DNA of 64,000 nt from Arthrobacter sp. zg-Y20 (GTDB lineage: Bacteria > Actinomycetota > Actinomycetes > Actinomycetales > Micrococcaceae): the NCBI RefSeq assembly GCF_030142075.1, contig NZ_CP126241.1, forward strand, positions 372,001-436,000, in the 5' to 3' direction. Of the stretch, positions 30,313 to 39,041 are shown piece after piece. A program made the position numbers and the translations under genes. Positions within the stretch are counted from its first letter, which is position 1, and each line of letters starts with the position of its first letter. The notes below the pieces were generated by a model. It saw only the letters and a list, made by a program, of their open reading frames with translations. It was not told the DNA's origin and made no database searches.

Positions 30313-30909
30313 TCAGCGCAGGAGCAGGAGCACGGCCAGCGCCAGCATCACAATGCCGATCAACACGTCAAGGATCTGCCAGGTGCGGGGGCTGCTGAGG
30401 AACTTCGCCAGCGACCGGGCGCCGTAGCCCAGGGCCGAAAACCACAGGACGCTGCCGGCCACTGCCCCGGCCGCGAAGATCCAGCGGCCGCTGGTGCCGT
30501 ATTGGTTGCCAAGGCTGCCCAGAAACACCACCGTGTCCAGATAAACGTGCGGATTCAGGTAGGTCAGGGCCAGCGCGGTGCTGACCACCGATCCGCGGGA
30601 ACGGGGTTCCTGTGCGCCGAGCGAGGACGGCTTCAGTGCCGAGCGGATGGATCGGATGCCGAACCAGGCCAGATAGGCGGCGCCGGCCCAGCGCAGCAAA
30701 TCCAGTGCCTGCGGGAACCGGGAGACCAGTGCACCGATACCGGCTGTGCCGCCCAGGATCAGGATGGCATCACTGAGCGCGCACAGCAGCACCACCGTGC
30801 CGATGTGTTCCCGCCGGATGCCCTGCCGCAGCACAAAGGCGTTCTGCGCGCCGATAGCCACGATGAGTCCAAGGCCGGTGACCATGCCGGTTGCCGCGAT
30901 GCTCCACAT
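30313..30909 (-). CDS. lysE: LysE/ArgO-family basic amino acid exporter
   Basis: 198 residues with about five to six membrane helices. GLGLIVAIGAQNAFVLRQGIRREH and LTYLNPHVYLDTVVFLGSLG are the conserved halves of the LysE/ArgO family, which exports lysine and arginine. A LysR gene of the LysG/ArgP type lies divergently 69 bp away, the classical lysEG arrangement, so the exporter is probably induced by high intracellular lysine or arginine. The downstream acetyltransferase gene is in the same operon. Confidence 0.93.
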   Translation of the reverse strand: MWSIAATGMVTGLGLIVAIGAQNAFVLRQGIRREHIGTVVLLCALSDAILILGGTAGIGALVSRFPQALDLLRWAGAAYLAWFGIRSIRSALKPSSLGAQEPRSRGSVVSTALALTYLNPHVYLDTVVFLGSLGNQYGTSGRWIFAAGAVAGSVLWFSALGYGARSLAKFLSSPRTWQILDVLIGIVMLALAVLLLLR

Positions 30910-30978
30910 ATGTTCACCGTAACCAGCACGCTGAATTCAGGCCAACGAATTATTCTTCGGATGCATTAGCTTTGCTTC

Positions 30979-31845
30979 ATGAACCTCGAGCAACTACGGG
31001 CCCTGACCGCCGTCGTGGACGAAGGAACCTTCGAAGCGGCTGCCGAGCGCCTCCATATCAGTCCGTCAGCGGTCAGCCAGCGGATCAAGGCCCTGGAGAA
31101 TGCGGAGGGGCAAATCATGGTCCGGCGCGGCATTCCATGTACTCCGACCGAGGCGGGGGCGGTCCTGCTCCGGATGGCGCGGCAGATACAGCTGCTGGAA
31201 TCCGAGGCCCGGACGGCACTATCCACAGGCGCCGGAGCCGGAACGTCGACGCCGGTGGCCGTTAACGCTGATTCACTTGCCACCTGGTTCCGGCCGGTCC
31301 TCTCCGAAGCTGCCGCGTGGACGGACGGCACGCTGGAACTGCAGGTAGAGGACCAGGACCACAGTGCCCGGCTCCTGCGCAGCGGCGACGTCATTGGTGC
31401 CGTCACTGCCGATCCCGTGCCGGTCAACGGCTGCAGGGCCGAGCTGCTGGGCGCCATGCGGTATCTCCCGGTGGCCACGCCGGCCCTGCGGCAGCAATAC
31501 ACCGGGGCGGACGGGGTCAGCTGGGACACCATGCCCGTGGTTCGCTTTAACTCCAAGGATGACCTGCAGGGGCGGTTCCTGGCGGCCCGCGGCGTCACCG
31601 GCCTTCCGCCGCGGCACACCATCCCGTCTTCGGAGGCGTTCCTGGCCGCGGTCCGCGCGGGGCTGGGCTGGGGCATGCTGCCGGAACTGCAGTTGGGTTC
31701 GGACCTCGACGACGGAACGCTGGTGCTGCTGGACGGGAGCGCCTACGAGGATGTGCAGCTGTACTGGCAGGCCTGGAAGCTCGATTCGGAACGCCTGCGC
31801 CGCATCAGTGCCGCCATCCGGCAGGCCGCCGCCCGGCTGCGGTAG
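30979..31845 (+). CDS. lysG: LysR-family regulator of LysG/ArgP type
   Basis: 288 residues. The N-terminal HTH (EQLRALTAVVDEGTFEAAAERLHISPSAVSQRIKALE) with QRIK is the ArgP/LysG subgroup signature; the C-terminal effector domain is of normal length. In Corynebacterium LysG with lysine or arginine activates the divergent lysE. The shared 69-bp spacer should hold both promoters and the binding site; I could not point to a single clear T-N11-A motif. Confidence 0.93.
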   Translation: MNLEQLRALTAVVDEGTFEAAAERLHISPSAVSQRIKALENAEGQIMVRRGIPCTPTEAGAVLLRMARQIQLLESEARTALSTGAGAGTSTPVAVNADSLATWFRPVLSEAAAWTDGTLELQVEDQDHSARLLRSGDVIGAVTADPVPVNGCRAELLGAMRYLPVATPALRQQYTGADGVSWDTMPVVRFNSKDDLQGRFLAARGVTGLPPRHTIPSSEAFLAAVRAGLGWGMLPELQLGSDLDDGTLVLLDGSAYEDVQLYWQAWKLDSERLRRISAAIRQAAARLR

Positions 31846-31850
31846 AAGAC

Positions 31851-32648
31851 CTAACCCCGCAGCGGCTGGCAGTGCGGGCAGTAGTACAGGTCCCGGAGTT
31901 CCAGTTCGTTGTCGCCGAGCAGTTCGTGGGCCACCTTGGTGCCGCAGCGCAGGCACCCCCGCCGTTCCCGGTTATACACCCAAAGCTGGTCCCGCCCCAT
32001 GGCGCCGGTGGTGATCCGGCGGGGGCGGGCTTTATTGACCTCTAGAAGCCGCTTGGACAGGTCCACCAGCCGCGGCAGGTCCGGCACGTCGGAGACCGGG
32101 GTCAGCGGGTGGACGCCGGCCAGGAAACACAGTTCGCACCGGTAAATGTTGCCGATCCCGGCCATGATGCGCTGGTCCAGCAGCGCCAGGCCGATGGGCC
32201 GCTCCGGCTCGGCCCGCAGCCGGCGCAGCGCCTCCTGAGCGTCCCAGTCCGGACCCAGCAGATCGGGACCGAGGTAGCCGACGGCGTCCTCCTCATCCTT
32301 GCGGGCCAGCACCCGCAGGAAACCGAGGTCGAACCCGACCACCTGGTGCGTGGCGGTTTCCAGGACGGCGCGCGCCTTGAAGGCCGGACGCCGCCACTTC
32401 TCGCCTCGGGCGTAGACGTGCCAGAGCCCTTCCATTTTCAGGTGCGAATGCAGGATCCAGCCATCCACCGGATCGCCGCCGCGGATCAGCAGGTGCTTGC
32501 CGCGGGACACCACGTCCTGCACCGTGTCGCCGGTGAAGTCCGTGGTGGCGAATTTCGGCACGCGAATATCGCAACGGGTCAGCTCCTGGCCGGCCAAAAC
32601 GGCGTTGAGGTCCCGGGCTGCCCGCCAGATGGTATCGCCCTCAGGCAC
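31851..32648 (-). CDS. Endonuclease VIII-like DNA glycosylase (Nei2 type)
   Basis: 265 residues. MPEGDTIWRAA places catalytic P2 and E3 as in the Nei group; QRIMAGIGNIYRCE is the H2TH region and a C-terminal zinc finger (CLRCGTKV...CPHCQ) completes the fold. Repairs oxidised pyrimidines and processes abasic sites. The gene follows lhr by 35 bp on the same strand. The pairing of this Nei type with Lhr is a recurrent actinobacterial arrangement and points to a common repair job. Its stop is five bases from the convergent lysG stop. Confidence 0.93.
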   Translation of the reverse strand: MPEGDTIWRAARDLNAVLAGQELTRCDIRVPKFATTDFTGDTVQDVVSRGKHLLIRGGDPVDGWILHSHLKMEGLWHVYARGEKWRRPAFKARAVLETATHQVVGFDLGFLRVLARKDEEDAVGYLGPDLLGPDWDAQEALRRLRAEPERPIGLALLDQRIMAGIGNIYRCELCFLAGVHPLTPVSDVPDLPRLVDLSKRLLEVNKARPRRITTGAMGRDQLWVYNRERRGCLRCGTKVAHELLGDNELELRDLYYCPHCQPLRG

Positions 32649-32683
32649 GTCCCCTCCGTTCGCCGCGGACGGTGCCGCACATC

Positions 32684-35600
32684 TCAGACACGGTACCGCA
32701 GGCCTTTGGGGGTGGTGTAAAAACCGGCGGCGGTCAGCGCCCGGGCGGCCTCGGTGTCCAGGATGTCGGCGCCGTTGACCTTCTCAATGGCCATTTTCTC
32801 CGCAGCGCCGCGCCGGATAATCCGGACCAGGGCGGCGGCGGATAGTTCCAGCACCGCCGGATCCTCCGTGAAGGTCAGCAGGGTCTTGCCGCCGCGCTCG
32901 GCGTACAGCGCCAGGTCCCCGTCGACCAGGACCACCAGCGCGCCGGCCTTCCGGCCGGGCCGGTGCCCGCCCTCCAGAGCCGGCCAGGGCAGGGCCGCGC
33001 CGTAGGGGTTGGCGGGGTCGGTGGCGGCCAGGGCGACGGCGGTGGGCTCGGGCTGCTTCAGCTGCGCGTCTTCGGAGAAGGAGCGCAGCCGGTCCACCGT
33101 GGCCGGGACCGCAAACTGCGCGGCCCCGAGCTGTTCAATGAAGTAGCCGCGCCGGCAGCGGCCCATCTCCTCCAGCCGGGCCAGCACCCGGTAGAGCAGG
33201 GCGAAGCCGCCGGCCGTACCCTCGCTGGCAACGGAGCCGCGGGTGACCACACCGTAGCGGTCCAGCATCAGCTCCGCCGTGGCATGGGCGTGCAGGGTAG
33301 TGTCGGTTTCCACCGCCGGCAGCATGCTCCACCGACCCGCCACCATGGGCGGGGCGTTGCGCAGCGTGGCGGCCGCGGTGCCGCCGCCGGCCAGCCGCAG
33401 GGAGTTGCCGGTCAATGAAGCGCCCGGCGCCCGGCCCAGCCGACCCATCCGGGCGGTACGGGCGCGCGGGGTAGCGGCCCGCTGCTTGTGCGCTGTTTTC
33501 CCTCCGGAGAGCAGGGAGCGCACCGGGGTGAAGGTGTCGTTGCTGATCCGTCCGGCCCAGACCAGCTCCCACAGCGCGGACACCACATTGGCATCGGTTT
33601 CCGCGGGACCGTTTCCGGCCAGGCCGTCGCTGAGCTGGCGGAAGAAATACGCGCCGCCGTTGCCCAAGACCTCCAGCAGCCGCAGGTGCAGGGCGCCCGG
33701 CTCGAAGTCCGGGGACGGGGCAAGAGTCAGGGGAGCGTTTTCGGCCAAGTGCAGGGAAATCCAGCCGTCGTTGCCGGGCAGGGAGCCGCTGCCGGACCAG
33801 ATCACTTCGCCGGTGGCGGTCAGTTCATCCAGCATGGCCGGCGCATAGTCCCGCACCCGGGAGCCCAGGATCAGCGGTTCCCACGCCGACGCCGGGATGG
33901 GCACCCCGGAGAGCTGGTCAATAACGGTGGCCACGCCGTCGAGCCCGCGCAGCCCGGAACCCACGTTCTGCCAGGCCGGCAGGAACCGTCCGTAGGTGGC
34001 CGGGTCCACCGGTTCCACTTCGGAGCGCAGCGCCGCCAGCGAGCTGCGCCGCAGCCGCCGCAGCACCTCCACGTCACACCATTCGGTGCCGCCGGGCGCG
34101 CCGGGCACTGTGACGGTGACCGGGGGAGTGGAGTCCACGCCGTCGTTCGCGTCCAGCAGCAGGGTTTCCGCGGGGCGGAACTCGCCCTCGGCCACCCGGC
34201 CTTCACCGGCCAGGCGCTGCAGGGTGCCGGTGACGACGGCGACGCCCAGTCCCAGCCGGGCCGCCGCCTCCGCCGCGGTGAAGGGCCCGTGCGTGCGGGC
34301 GTAGCGGCCCACCAGGTCACCGAGCGGATCGGCCACCGGCTCGATGAAGGCCAGCGGCACACCCATGGGCAGCGGGACGCCCAGGGCGTCGCGGAGCCGG
34401 GCGGCGTCTTCGATGGCGGCGTAGCGGGCGGTGCCGGCCATACCGATCCGCAGCGCGCGGTTGGCGCGGACCAGCTGGTCCAGCAGCTCTTCCGCGTAGT
34501 CCTGGGATGCTGGTTCCGGTGCGGTGCCCTCCGGTGCGGGTTCGGCCGGCTGCAGCCTTGCGGCGACCTCGGGGACGGAGAGCGGGCCGAGCAGGCGCAG
34601 CAGATCGGCCACGCCTTCGAGCCCGCGGACCTTCCGGTCCGGTGCCAGGCGCTGCAGCTCCTGCTCGATGCGGCTGATGATCCGTGCATCCAGCAGCTCG
34701 CGCAGTTCGGCCCGGCCCAGCAGTTCATTGAGCAGCGTGGGGTCCAGCGACAGGGCCGCGGCCCGCCGTTCGGCCAGCGGGGAATCACCCTCGTAGAGGA
34801 AGGCCCCCACGTAGCCGAACAGCAGCGAGCGGGCGAACGGCGACGGCGAGGGCGTGGTGGTTTCCACCAGGCGGATCTCGCGGCGCTCGATGCCGGACGC
34901 AATGTCCTTCAAAGCCGGCAGATCGTAGACATCCTGCAGGCATTCGCGCACCGTTTCGAGCACGATGGGGAACGTAGGGTACTTTTTGGCGACATCCAGC
35001 AGCTGCGCCGAGCGCTGCCGCTGCTGCCACAGCGGGGTGCGCTTGGAGGGGTTCTGCCGCGGCAGCAGCAGGGCGCGGGCCGCGCATTCGCGGAAGCGGG
35101 AGGCGAACAGGGCGGAGCCGCCCACCTCGGCGGTAACGATGGAGTCCAGTTCCTCTGGGTCGAACAGGAACAGTTCGGCGCCGGGCGGTTCGTCTTCCAT
35201 CAGCGGCACCCGCAGCACAATGCCGTCGTCGGAGGCCATCGCGGAGCCGTCCAGTCCGTAGCGGGCGTGCAGCCGCGCGCCCACGGCCAGCGCCCAGGGC
35301 GCGTGGACCGGCATGCCGTAGGGGCTGTGGAGGACGACCCGCCAGTCGCCGAGTTCATCGTGGAAGCGTTCCACCACCAGGGACTTGTCATTGGGGACCA
35401 CATCGGTGGCCTGCTGCTGCTCGCGCAGATAGGTGATGAGGTTCCCGGCCGCCCACTCGTCCAGTCCGACGGCGGCCAGCCGTTCGCGGGCGGCGTCGTC
35501 GTCGGAGCCGGCCATCTCGCGCACAAACGCGCCCAGTGCCCGGCCCAGTTCCACCGGCCGGCCCAGGGAGTCCCCGCGCCAGAACGGCAGTTTGCCCGGC

Positions 35601-37582
35601 TGGCCGAAGGCGGGGGAGACCAGGACCCGGTCATGGGTGATGTCTTCGATCCGCCAGCTGGTGGCGCCCAGGGCGAAGATGTCCCCCACCCGGGATTCGT
35701 AGACCATTTCCTCGTCGAGTTCGCCGACCCGGCGGCTGTTCTTGCCCTCGGAATCGCCCACCAGGTAGACGCCGAAGAGTCCGCGGTCCGGGATGGTGCC
35801 GCCGGAGGTCACGGCCAGGCGCTGGGCTCCGGGCCGCCCGGTGATGGTCCCCTCGGTGCGGTCCCAGACGATCCGCGGGCGCAGTTCGGCGAATTCGTCC
35901 GACGGGTAGCGGCCGGAGAGCAGGTCCAGGGTGGCATCGAACGCAGAGCGCGGCAGGCCGGCAAACGGTGCCGAATTGCGGACGACGTCGAACCATTCCT
36001 CCACGTCGATGGAGCCCAGGGCGGCGGCGGCCACGGTCTGCTGGGCGAGGATGTCCAGCGGATTGGCCGGAATGGACAGCGGTTCGATCTGCCCGGCCAG
36101 CATCCGTTCGGCGGTGACAGCGGAATTGAGCAGGTCACCGCGGTGCTTGGGGAACATCACGCCCTGGGAAATTTCCCCGACCTGGTGCCCGGCACGGCCC
36201 ACCCGCTGCAGCCCGCTGGCCACCGAGGGCGGGGACTCGACCTGCACCACCAGGTCCACCGCACCCATGTCGATGCCCAGTTCCAGGGAACTGGTGGCCA
36301 CCACGCAGCGCAGCCGGCCGGATTTTAGGTCATCTTCAATCAGGGCGCGCTGATCCTTGGACACGGAGCCGTGGTGGGCGCGGGCGAGCAGGGGAGTGTC
36401 GTCCTCCACCGCCAGGTCTGCGCGGCGCAGCACGGACACTCCGGCCTGCGCCATGATCTGGGCCGGCGGGCGGGATGTCCCGGGTCCGACGGCCGGCACC
36501 GGCGCGGCGTCGTCGGTCCCGGTGGCCGCGGTTGCCGCTTCGAGCCGGAAGGCATGGATCTCGTTGAGCCGGGCGGTCAGCCGTTCGGCGAGGCGCCGGG
36601 AGTTGGCGAAGACGATGGTGGAGCGGTTGGCCTCAATGAGGTCGACAATCTTCTCCTCCACATGCGGCCAGATGCTCGCCTGCGGGGCGTAGCCGCCCTC
36701 CGCGGTGTCTTCGGCGGCCGGAGCCCCGCCGAGGTCCGTCATGTCCTCCACCGGGACGGTGACGGTGAGGTTCCAGTTCTTCTTGGATTCGGGCGCCACA
36801 ATCCGCACCGGCGCGTTGCCGCCCAGGAAGCGGGCCACGGTTTCGTGCGGTTCCACGGTGGCGGAGAGCCCGATCCGCTGCACGGGCTTTTCAAGCATGG
36901 CGTCCAGCCGGGCCAGGGTCACGGCCAGGTGTGCGCCGCGCTTGGTGCCGGCCACGGCGTGGACCTCGTCCACAATGACGGTTTCCACCTCGGCCAGGGT
37001 TTCCCGGGCCTGGGAGGTGAGCATCAGGAAGAGGGATTCAGGGGTGGTGATGAGGATGTCCGGCGGCCGGGTCAGCAGCGCGCGGCGCTCATTCTGCGGG
37101 GTGTCGCCGGAGCGGACGCCCACAGTGATGGACGGCGCGGGCAGGCCCAGCCGCTTGGCGGTCTGCGTGATGCCGATCAGCGGGGAACGCAGGTTTCGTT
37201 CCACGTCCACGCCCAGGGCCTTCAACGGGGAAATGTACAGGACCTTTGTTTTGCGTTTCGGTTCCTTGGCGCGCCGGGAGCCGGACGCCTTTCCGGCCGC
37301 AGGCAGGGGAATGTCCAGAGTGGGATCCGCCGGCGTGGTCTGCGCGGCAGCGGCAATGAAGCTGTCGAGCGCCCACAGGAAAGCGGCCAGCGTCTTTCCG
37401 GAGCCGGTGGGGGCTACCACCAGGGCATTGGCGCCTTCGCTGACCGCATCCCAGGCGCCCAGCTGGGCGGGGGTGGGCGCAGCGAAGGCACCCTCAAACC
37501 ATTCCCGGGTGGCGGGGGTGAATTTGCCGAGCACGGACCGGGCCTGCCGGGAAAGGGCCTGCACCGAGGACGCCGATGTCAT
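32684..37582 (-). CDS. lhr: Large ATP-dependent helicase Lhr
   Basis: 1632 residues. A superfamily-2 helicase core (Walker A APTGSGKT with K63, DEVH box in VIVDEVHAVAGTKRG, RecA2 motifs VATSSLELGIDMG and QRVGRAGHQ) is followed by a winged helix, a β-barrel and a very long C-terminal region with a second block of winged helices. Actinobacterial Lhr is a DNA-dependent ATPase that moves 3' to 5' and is induced by crosslinking damage. The internal ATG was chosen because GGGGAAG lies before it. The nei2 gene follows in the same direction. Confidence 0.95.
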   Translation of the reverse strand: MTSASSVQALSRQARSVLGKFTPATREWFEGAFAAPTPAQLGAWDAVSEGANALVVAPTGSGKTLAAFLWALDSFIAAAAQTTPADPTLDIPLPAAGKASGSRRAKEPKRKTKVLYISPLKALGVDVERNLRSPLIGITQTAKRLGLPAPSITVGVRSGDTPQNERRALLTRPPDILITTPESLFLMLTSQARETLAEVETVIVDEVHAVAGTKRGAHLAVTLARLDAMLEKPVQRIGLSATVEPHETVARFLGGNAPVRIVAPESKKNWNLTVTVPVEDMTDLGGAPAAEDTAEGGYAPQASIWPHVEEKIVDLIEANRSTIVFANSRRLAERLTARLNEIHAFRLEAATAATGTDDAAPVPAVGPGTSRPPAQIMAQAGVSVLRRADLAVEDDTPLLARAHHGSVSKDQRALIEDDLKSGRLRCVVATSSLELGIDMGAVDLVVQVESPPSVASGLQRVGRAGHQVGEISQGVMFPKHRGDLLNSAVTAERMLAGQIEPLSIPANPLDILAQQTVAAAALGSIDVEEWFDVVRNSAPFAGLPRSAFDATLDLLSGRYPSDEFAELRPRIVWDRTEGTITGRPGAQRLAVTSGGTIPDRGLFGVYLVGDSEGKNSRRVGELDEEMVYESRVGDIFALGATSWRIEDITHDRVLVSPAFGQPGKLPFWRGDSLGRPVELGRALGAFVREMAGSDDDAARERLAAVGLDEWAAGNLITYLREQQQATDVVPNDKSLVVERFHDELGDWRVVLHSPYGMPVHAPWALAVGARLHARYGLDGSAMASDDGIVLRVPLMEDEPPGAELFLFDPEELDSIVTAEVGGSALFASRFRECAARALLLPRQNPSKRTPLWQQRQRSAQLLDVAKKYPTFPIVLETVRECLQDVYDLPALKDIASGIERREIRLVETTTPSPSPFARSLLFGYVGAFLYEGDSPLAERRAAALSLDPTLLNELLGRAELRELLDARIISRIEQELQRLAPDRKVRGLEGVADLLRLLGPLSVPEVAARLQPAEPAPEGTAPEPASQDYAEELLDQLVRANRALRIGMAGTARYAAIEDAARLRDALGVPLPMGVPLAFIEPVADPLGDLVGRYARTHGPFTAAEAAARLGLGVAVVTGTLQRLAGEGRVAEGEFRPAETLLLDANDGVDSTPPVTVTVPGAPGGTEWCDVEVLRRLRRSSLAALRSEVEPVDPATYGRFLPAWQNVGSGLRGLDGVATVIDQLSGVPIPASAWEPLILGSRVRDYAPAMLDELTATGEVIWSGSGSLPGNDGWISLHLAENAPLTLAPSPDFEPGALHLRLLEVLGNGGAYFFRQLSDGLAGNGPAETDANVVSALWELVWAGRISNDTFTPVRSLLSGGKTAHKQRAATPRARTARMGRLGRAPGASLTGNSLRLAGGGTAAATLRNAPPMVAGRWSMLPAVETDTTLHAHATAELMLDRYGVVTRGSVASEGTAGGFALLYRVLARLEEMGRCRRGYFIEQLGAAQFAVPATVDRLRSFSEDAQLKQPEPTAVALAATDPANPYGAALPWPALEGGHRPGRKAGALVVLVDGDLALYAERGGKTLLTFTEDPAVLELSAAALVRIIRRGAAEKMAIEKVNGADILDTEAARALTAAGFYTTPKGLRYRV

Positions 37583-37650
37583 GCCACTATTCTTCCCCAC
37601 ACCGCTGACAGTTTTCCCGCAGCCGGCCAGGTTTGGCTGCAGGCCGAATA

Positions 37651-38310
37651 TCAGCGGGCCTGCAGTGCGCCTACCTGCAGCAGTTCAATGTCACCGTTCA
37701 GGCACCCCGTGGAGGGGTAGGCGACGGTCAGGGACGTGGTGTCCTCCGGCGGGTACACCAGCAGGGAAGCGGTGTCCTGTACCTGGCATTCACCGTATTT
37801 CTGGGCCACGGTTTCGCGCAGTTCCGCAGCGGCGGACTGGCCGGGCTCCAGCGTCACGGGGGCCGTGGCAACATCATCGACCCGCCCGGCGGCAGCCCCG
37901 ACCTGCTGGCCCGCAGCATCCAGGTAGGAGACGCCGGGGTAACCCATCATGGTGCAGGCGCCCCCGCCGGACGTATTGGTCAGCACCAGGGCACGTGCCA
38001 CCCCGCCGGCAGACGCGCCGCCGGGGATGTCTTCCACCGTTCCGCTGAGCATGTCAGCGGTGCACAGCGCCGGTCCCGTCGCAGCCGCCCCGCCGGTGCC
38101 GGCAGGAGAGGTTGCCGGAGCGGGCGTGGCGCCAACAGTCGGTGTCGCGCTTGCAGAGGGTGAGGACGACGACGCCGCGTCGCCGCCGCCGTCGTCATCC
38201 CGGGATCCGCAGCCGGCCAGCGCGGAGCCGGAAAGGGCCAGCAGGGCCAGGAGGGACAGTGCCCGGCGGGAGGCGGAGGCGGGACGGGAGGCGGCGTTTC
38301 GGCTGTTCAT
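37651..38310 (-). CDS. DUF4232-type lipoprotein
   Basis: 219 residues. A signal peptide with lipobox LAGC (C34) anchors it to the outer face of the membrane. A low-complexity Ser/Thr/Pro/Ala linker (about 40–80) leads to a β-sandwich with features of DUF4232 (ALVLTNTSGGGACTMMGYPG). Function unknown; such proteins are common in actinobacterial cell envelopes. It is on the same strand as lhr and 68 bp upstream of it, without clear operon coupling. Confidence 0.85.
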   Translation of the reverse strand: MNSRNAASRPASASRRALSLLALLALSGSALAGCGSRDDDGGGDAASSSSPSASATPTVGATPAPATSPAGTGGAAATGPALCTADMLSGTVEDIPGGASAGGVARALVLTNTSGGGACTMMGYPGVSYLDAAGQQVGAAAGRVDDVATAPVTLEPGQSAAAELRETVAQKYGECQVQDTASLLVYPPEDTTSLTVAYPSTGCLNGDIELLQVGALQAR

Positions 38311-38422
38311 GCTCTCACCCTGTCCCTGCGGCCGGGGCGCGTCAATCCGCCCCGCTGGGCGGGGCGGAAAGACGCATAACCGTTACGGGCATACGCGGCC
38401 GTCGGGCGGCCCGCGCTGACGA

Positions 38423-38995
38423 TTACGGAACGCACAGGCCGGATTTCACCACGGCGGCCAGCGCTGCCCGGCGCCTCTGATGGACGTGGGCGGGATCCCC
38501 TCCGCCGGCGACAGCGGTGATTGAAGCCTGAGCCCAAGTGGAGGCCATTGAAATCAGGAGCGACCAGACATCCTCCACCTCGATATCCGAACGGATTCCC
38601 CCCGTTCGTTGCTCTTGCTCGATGTCGCGCAGGTGTGCCGCATCATTCTCCTGCAGTCCGGGGTATAGATAGCCCGCGGATTCACGTTCGAGGCGCTTCC
38701 AGGCAATCAGCCGGACAAGCGCCGGATCTGCGACATAGTCGTCATACAAGCGCACCGCATAGCCGGCAAGGTCATGCGCAGTAAACGGAACCCGGTTGCT
38801 GTTGGCTAGCACGTGCGAGGTGAATACTGCCTCGAACAGTTGCTCCTTGGAGCCGAAATAGGCGTACAGCATGGGCTTGCTAGCCCCGGATGCGGCGGCG
38901 ATCCGGTCTACCCTGGCTCCGGCGATGCCCCGGACAGCAAATTCCTCGGTTGCTGCATGGAGGATGCGGCGGCGGGTTTCCTCAGCGTTTGGCAT
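38423..38995 (-). CDS. TetR-family repressor of the divergent dehydrogenase
   Basis: 190 residues. The HTH (GARVDRIAAASGASKPMLYAYFGSKEQLF) is canonical and the C-terminal domain is of the TetR_C type. The ATG lies six bases after a good -10 hexamer (TATACT), so transcription probably begins at or next to the start codon and the mRNA is leaderless. The near-perfect 20-bp palindrome in the 46-bp divergent spacer is very likely its operator, and it would control both genes. Confidence 0.92.
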   Translation of the reverse strand: MPNAEETRRRILHAATEEFAVRGIAGARVDRIAAASGASKPMLYAYFGSKEQLFEAVFTSHVLANSNRVPFTAHDLAGYAVRLYDDYVADPALVRLIAWKRLERESAGYLYPGLQENDAAHLRDIEQEQRTGGIRSDIEVEDVWSLLISMASTWAQASITAVAGGGDPAHVHQRRRAALAAVVKSGLCVP

Positions 38996-39001
38996 GGGAA
39001 G

Positions 39002-39007
39002 AGTATA
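39002..39007 (-). promoter_or_regulatory. -10 box for leaderless TetR transcript
   Basis: On the minus strand TATACT is followed by six bases and then the ATG of the TetR gene. The distance puts the expected transcription start at the start codon. No ribosome site is found, which fits leaderless translation common in actinobacteria. Confidence 0.55.
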
Positions 39008-39012
39008 TCTTT

Positions 39013-39032
39013 ACTACCAACTAGTAGGTAGT
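39013..39032. promoter_or_regulatory. TetR operator (20-bp near-perfect palindrome)
   Basis: ACTACC, ACTAGT and GGTAGT, each separated by one A, form a 20-bp dyad with a single A·A mismatch pair. It lies midway between the two divergent starts. Its size and symmetry match a TetR dimer-pair site. Confidence 0.75.
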
Positions 39033-39041
39033 GTGGCGGGA

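Noticed and set aside
33488-36328. Open frame of 946 codons opposite the Lhr gene
   Set aside because: It is the antisense shadow of a GC-rich gene; composition (Gly, Gln, Arg, His rich) and lack of any domain show it is not coding.
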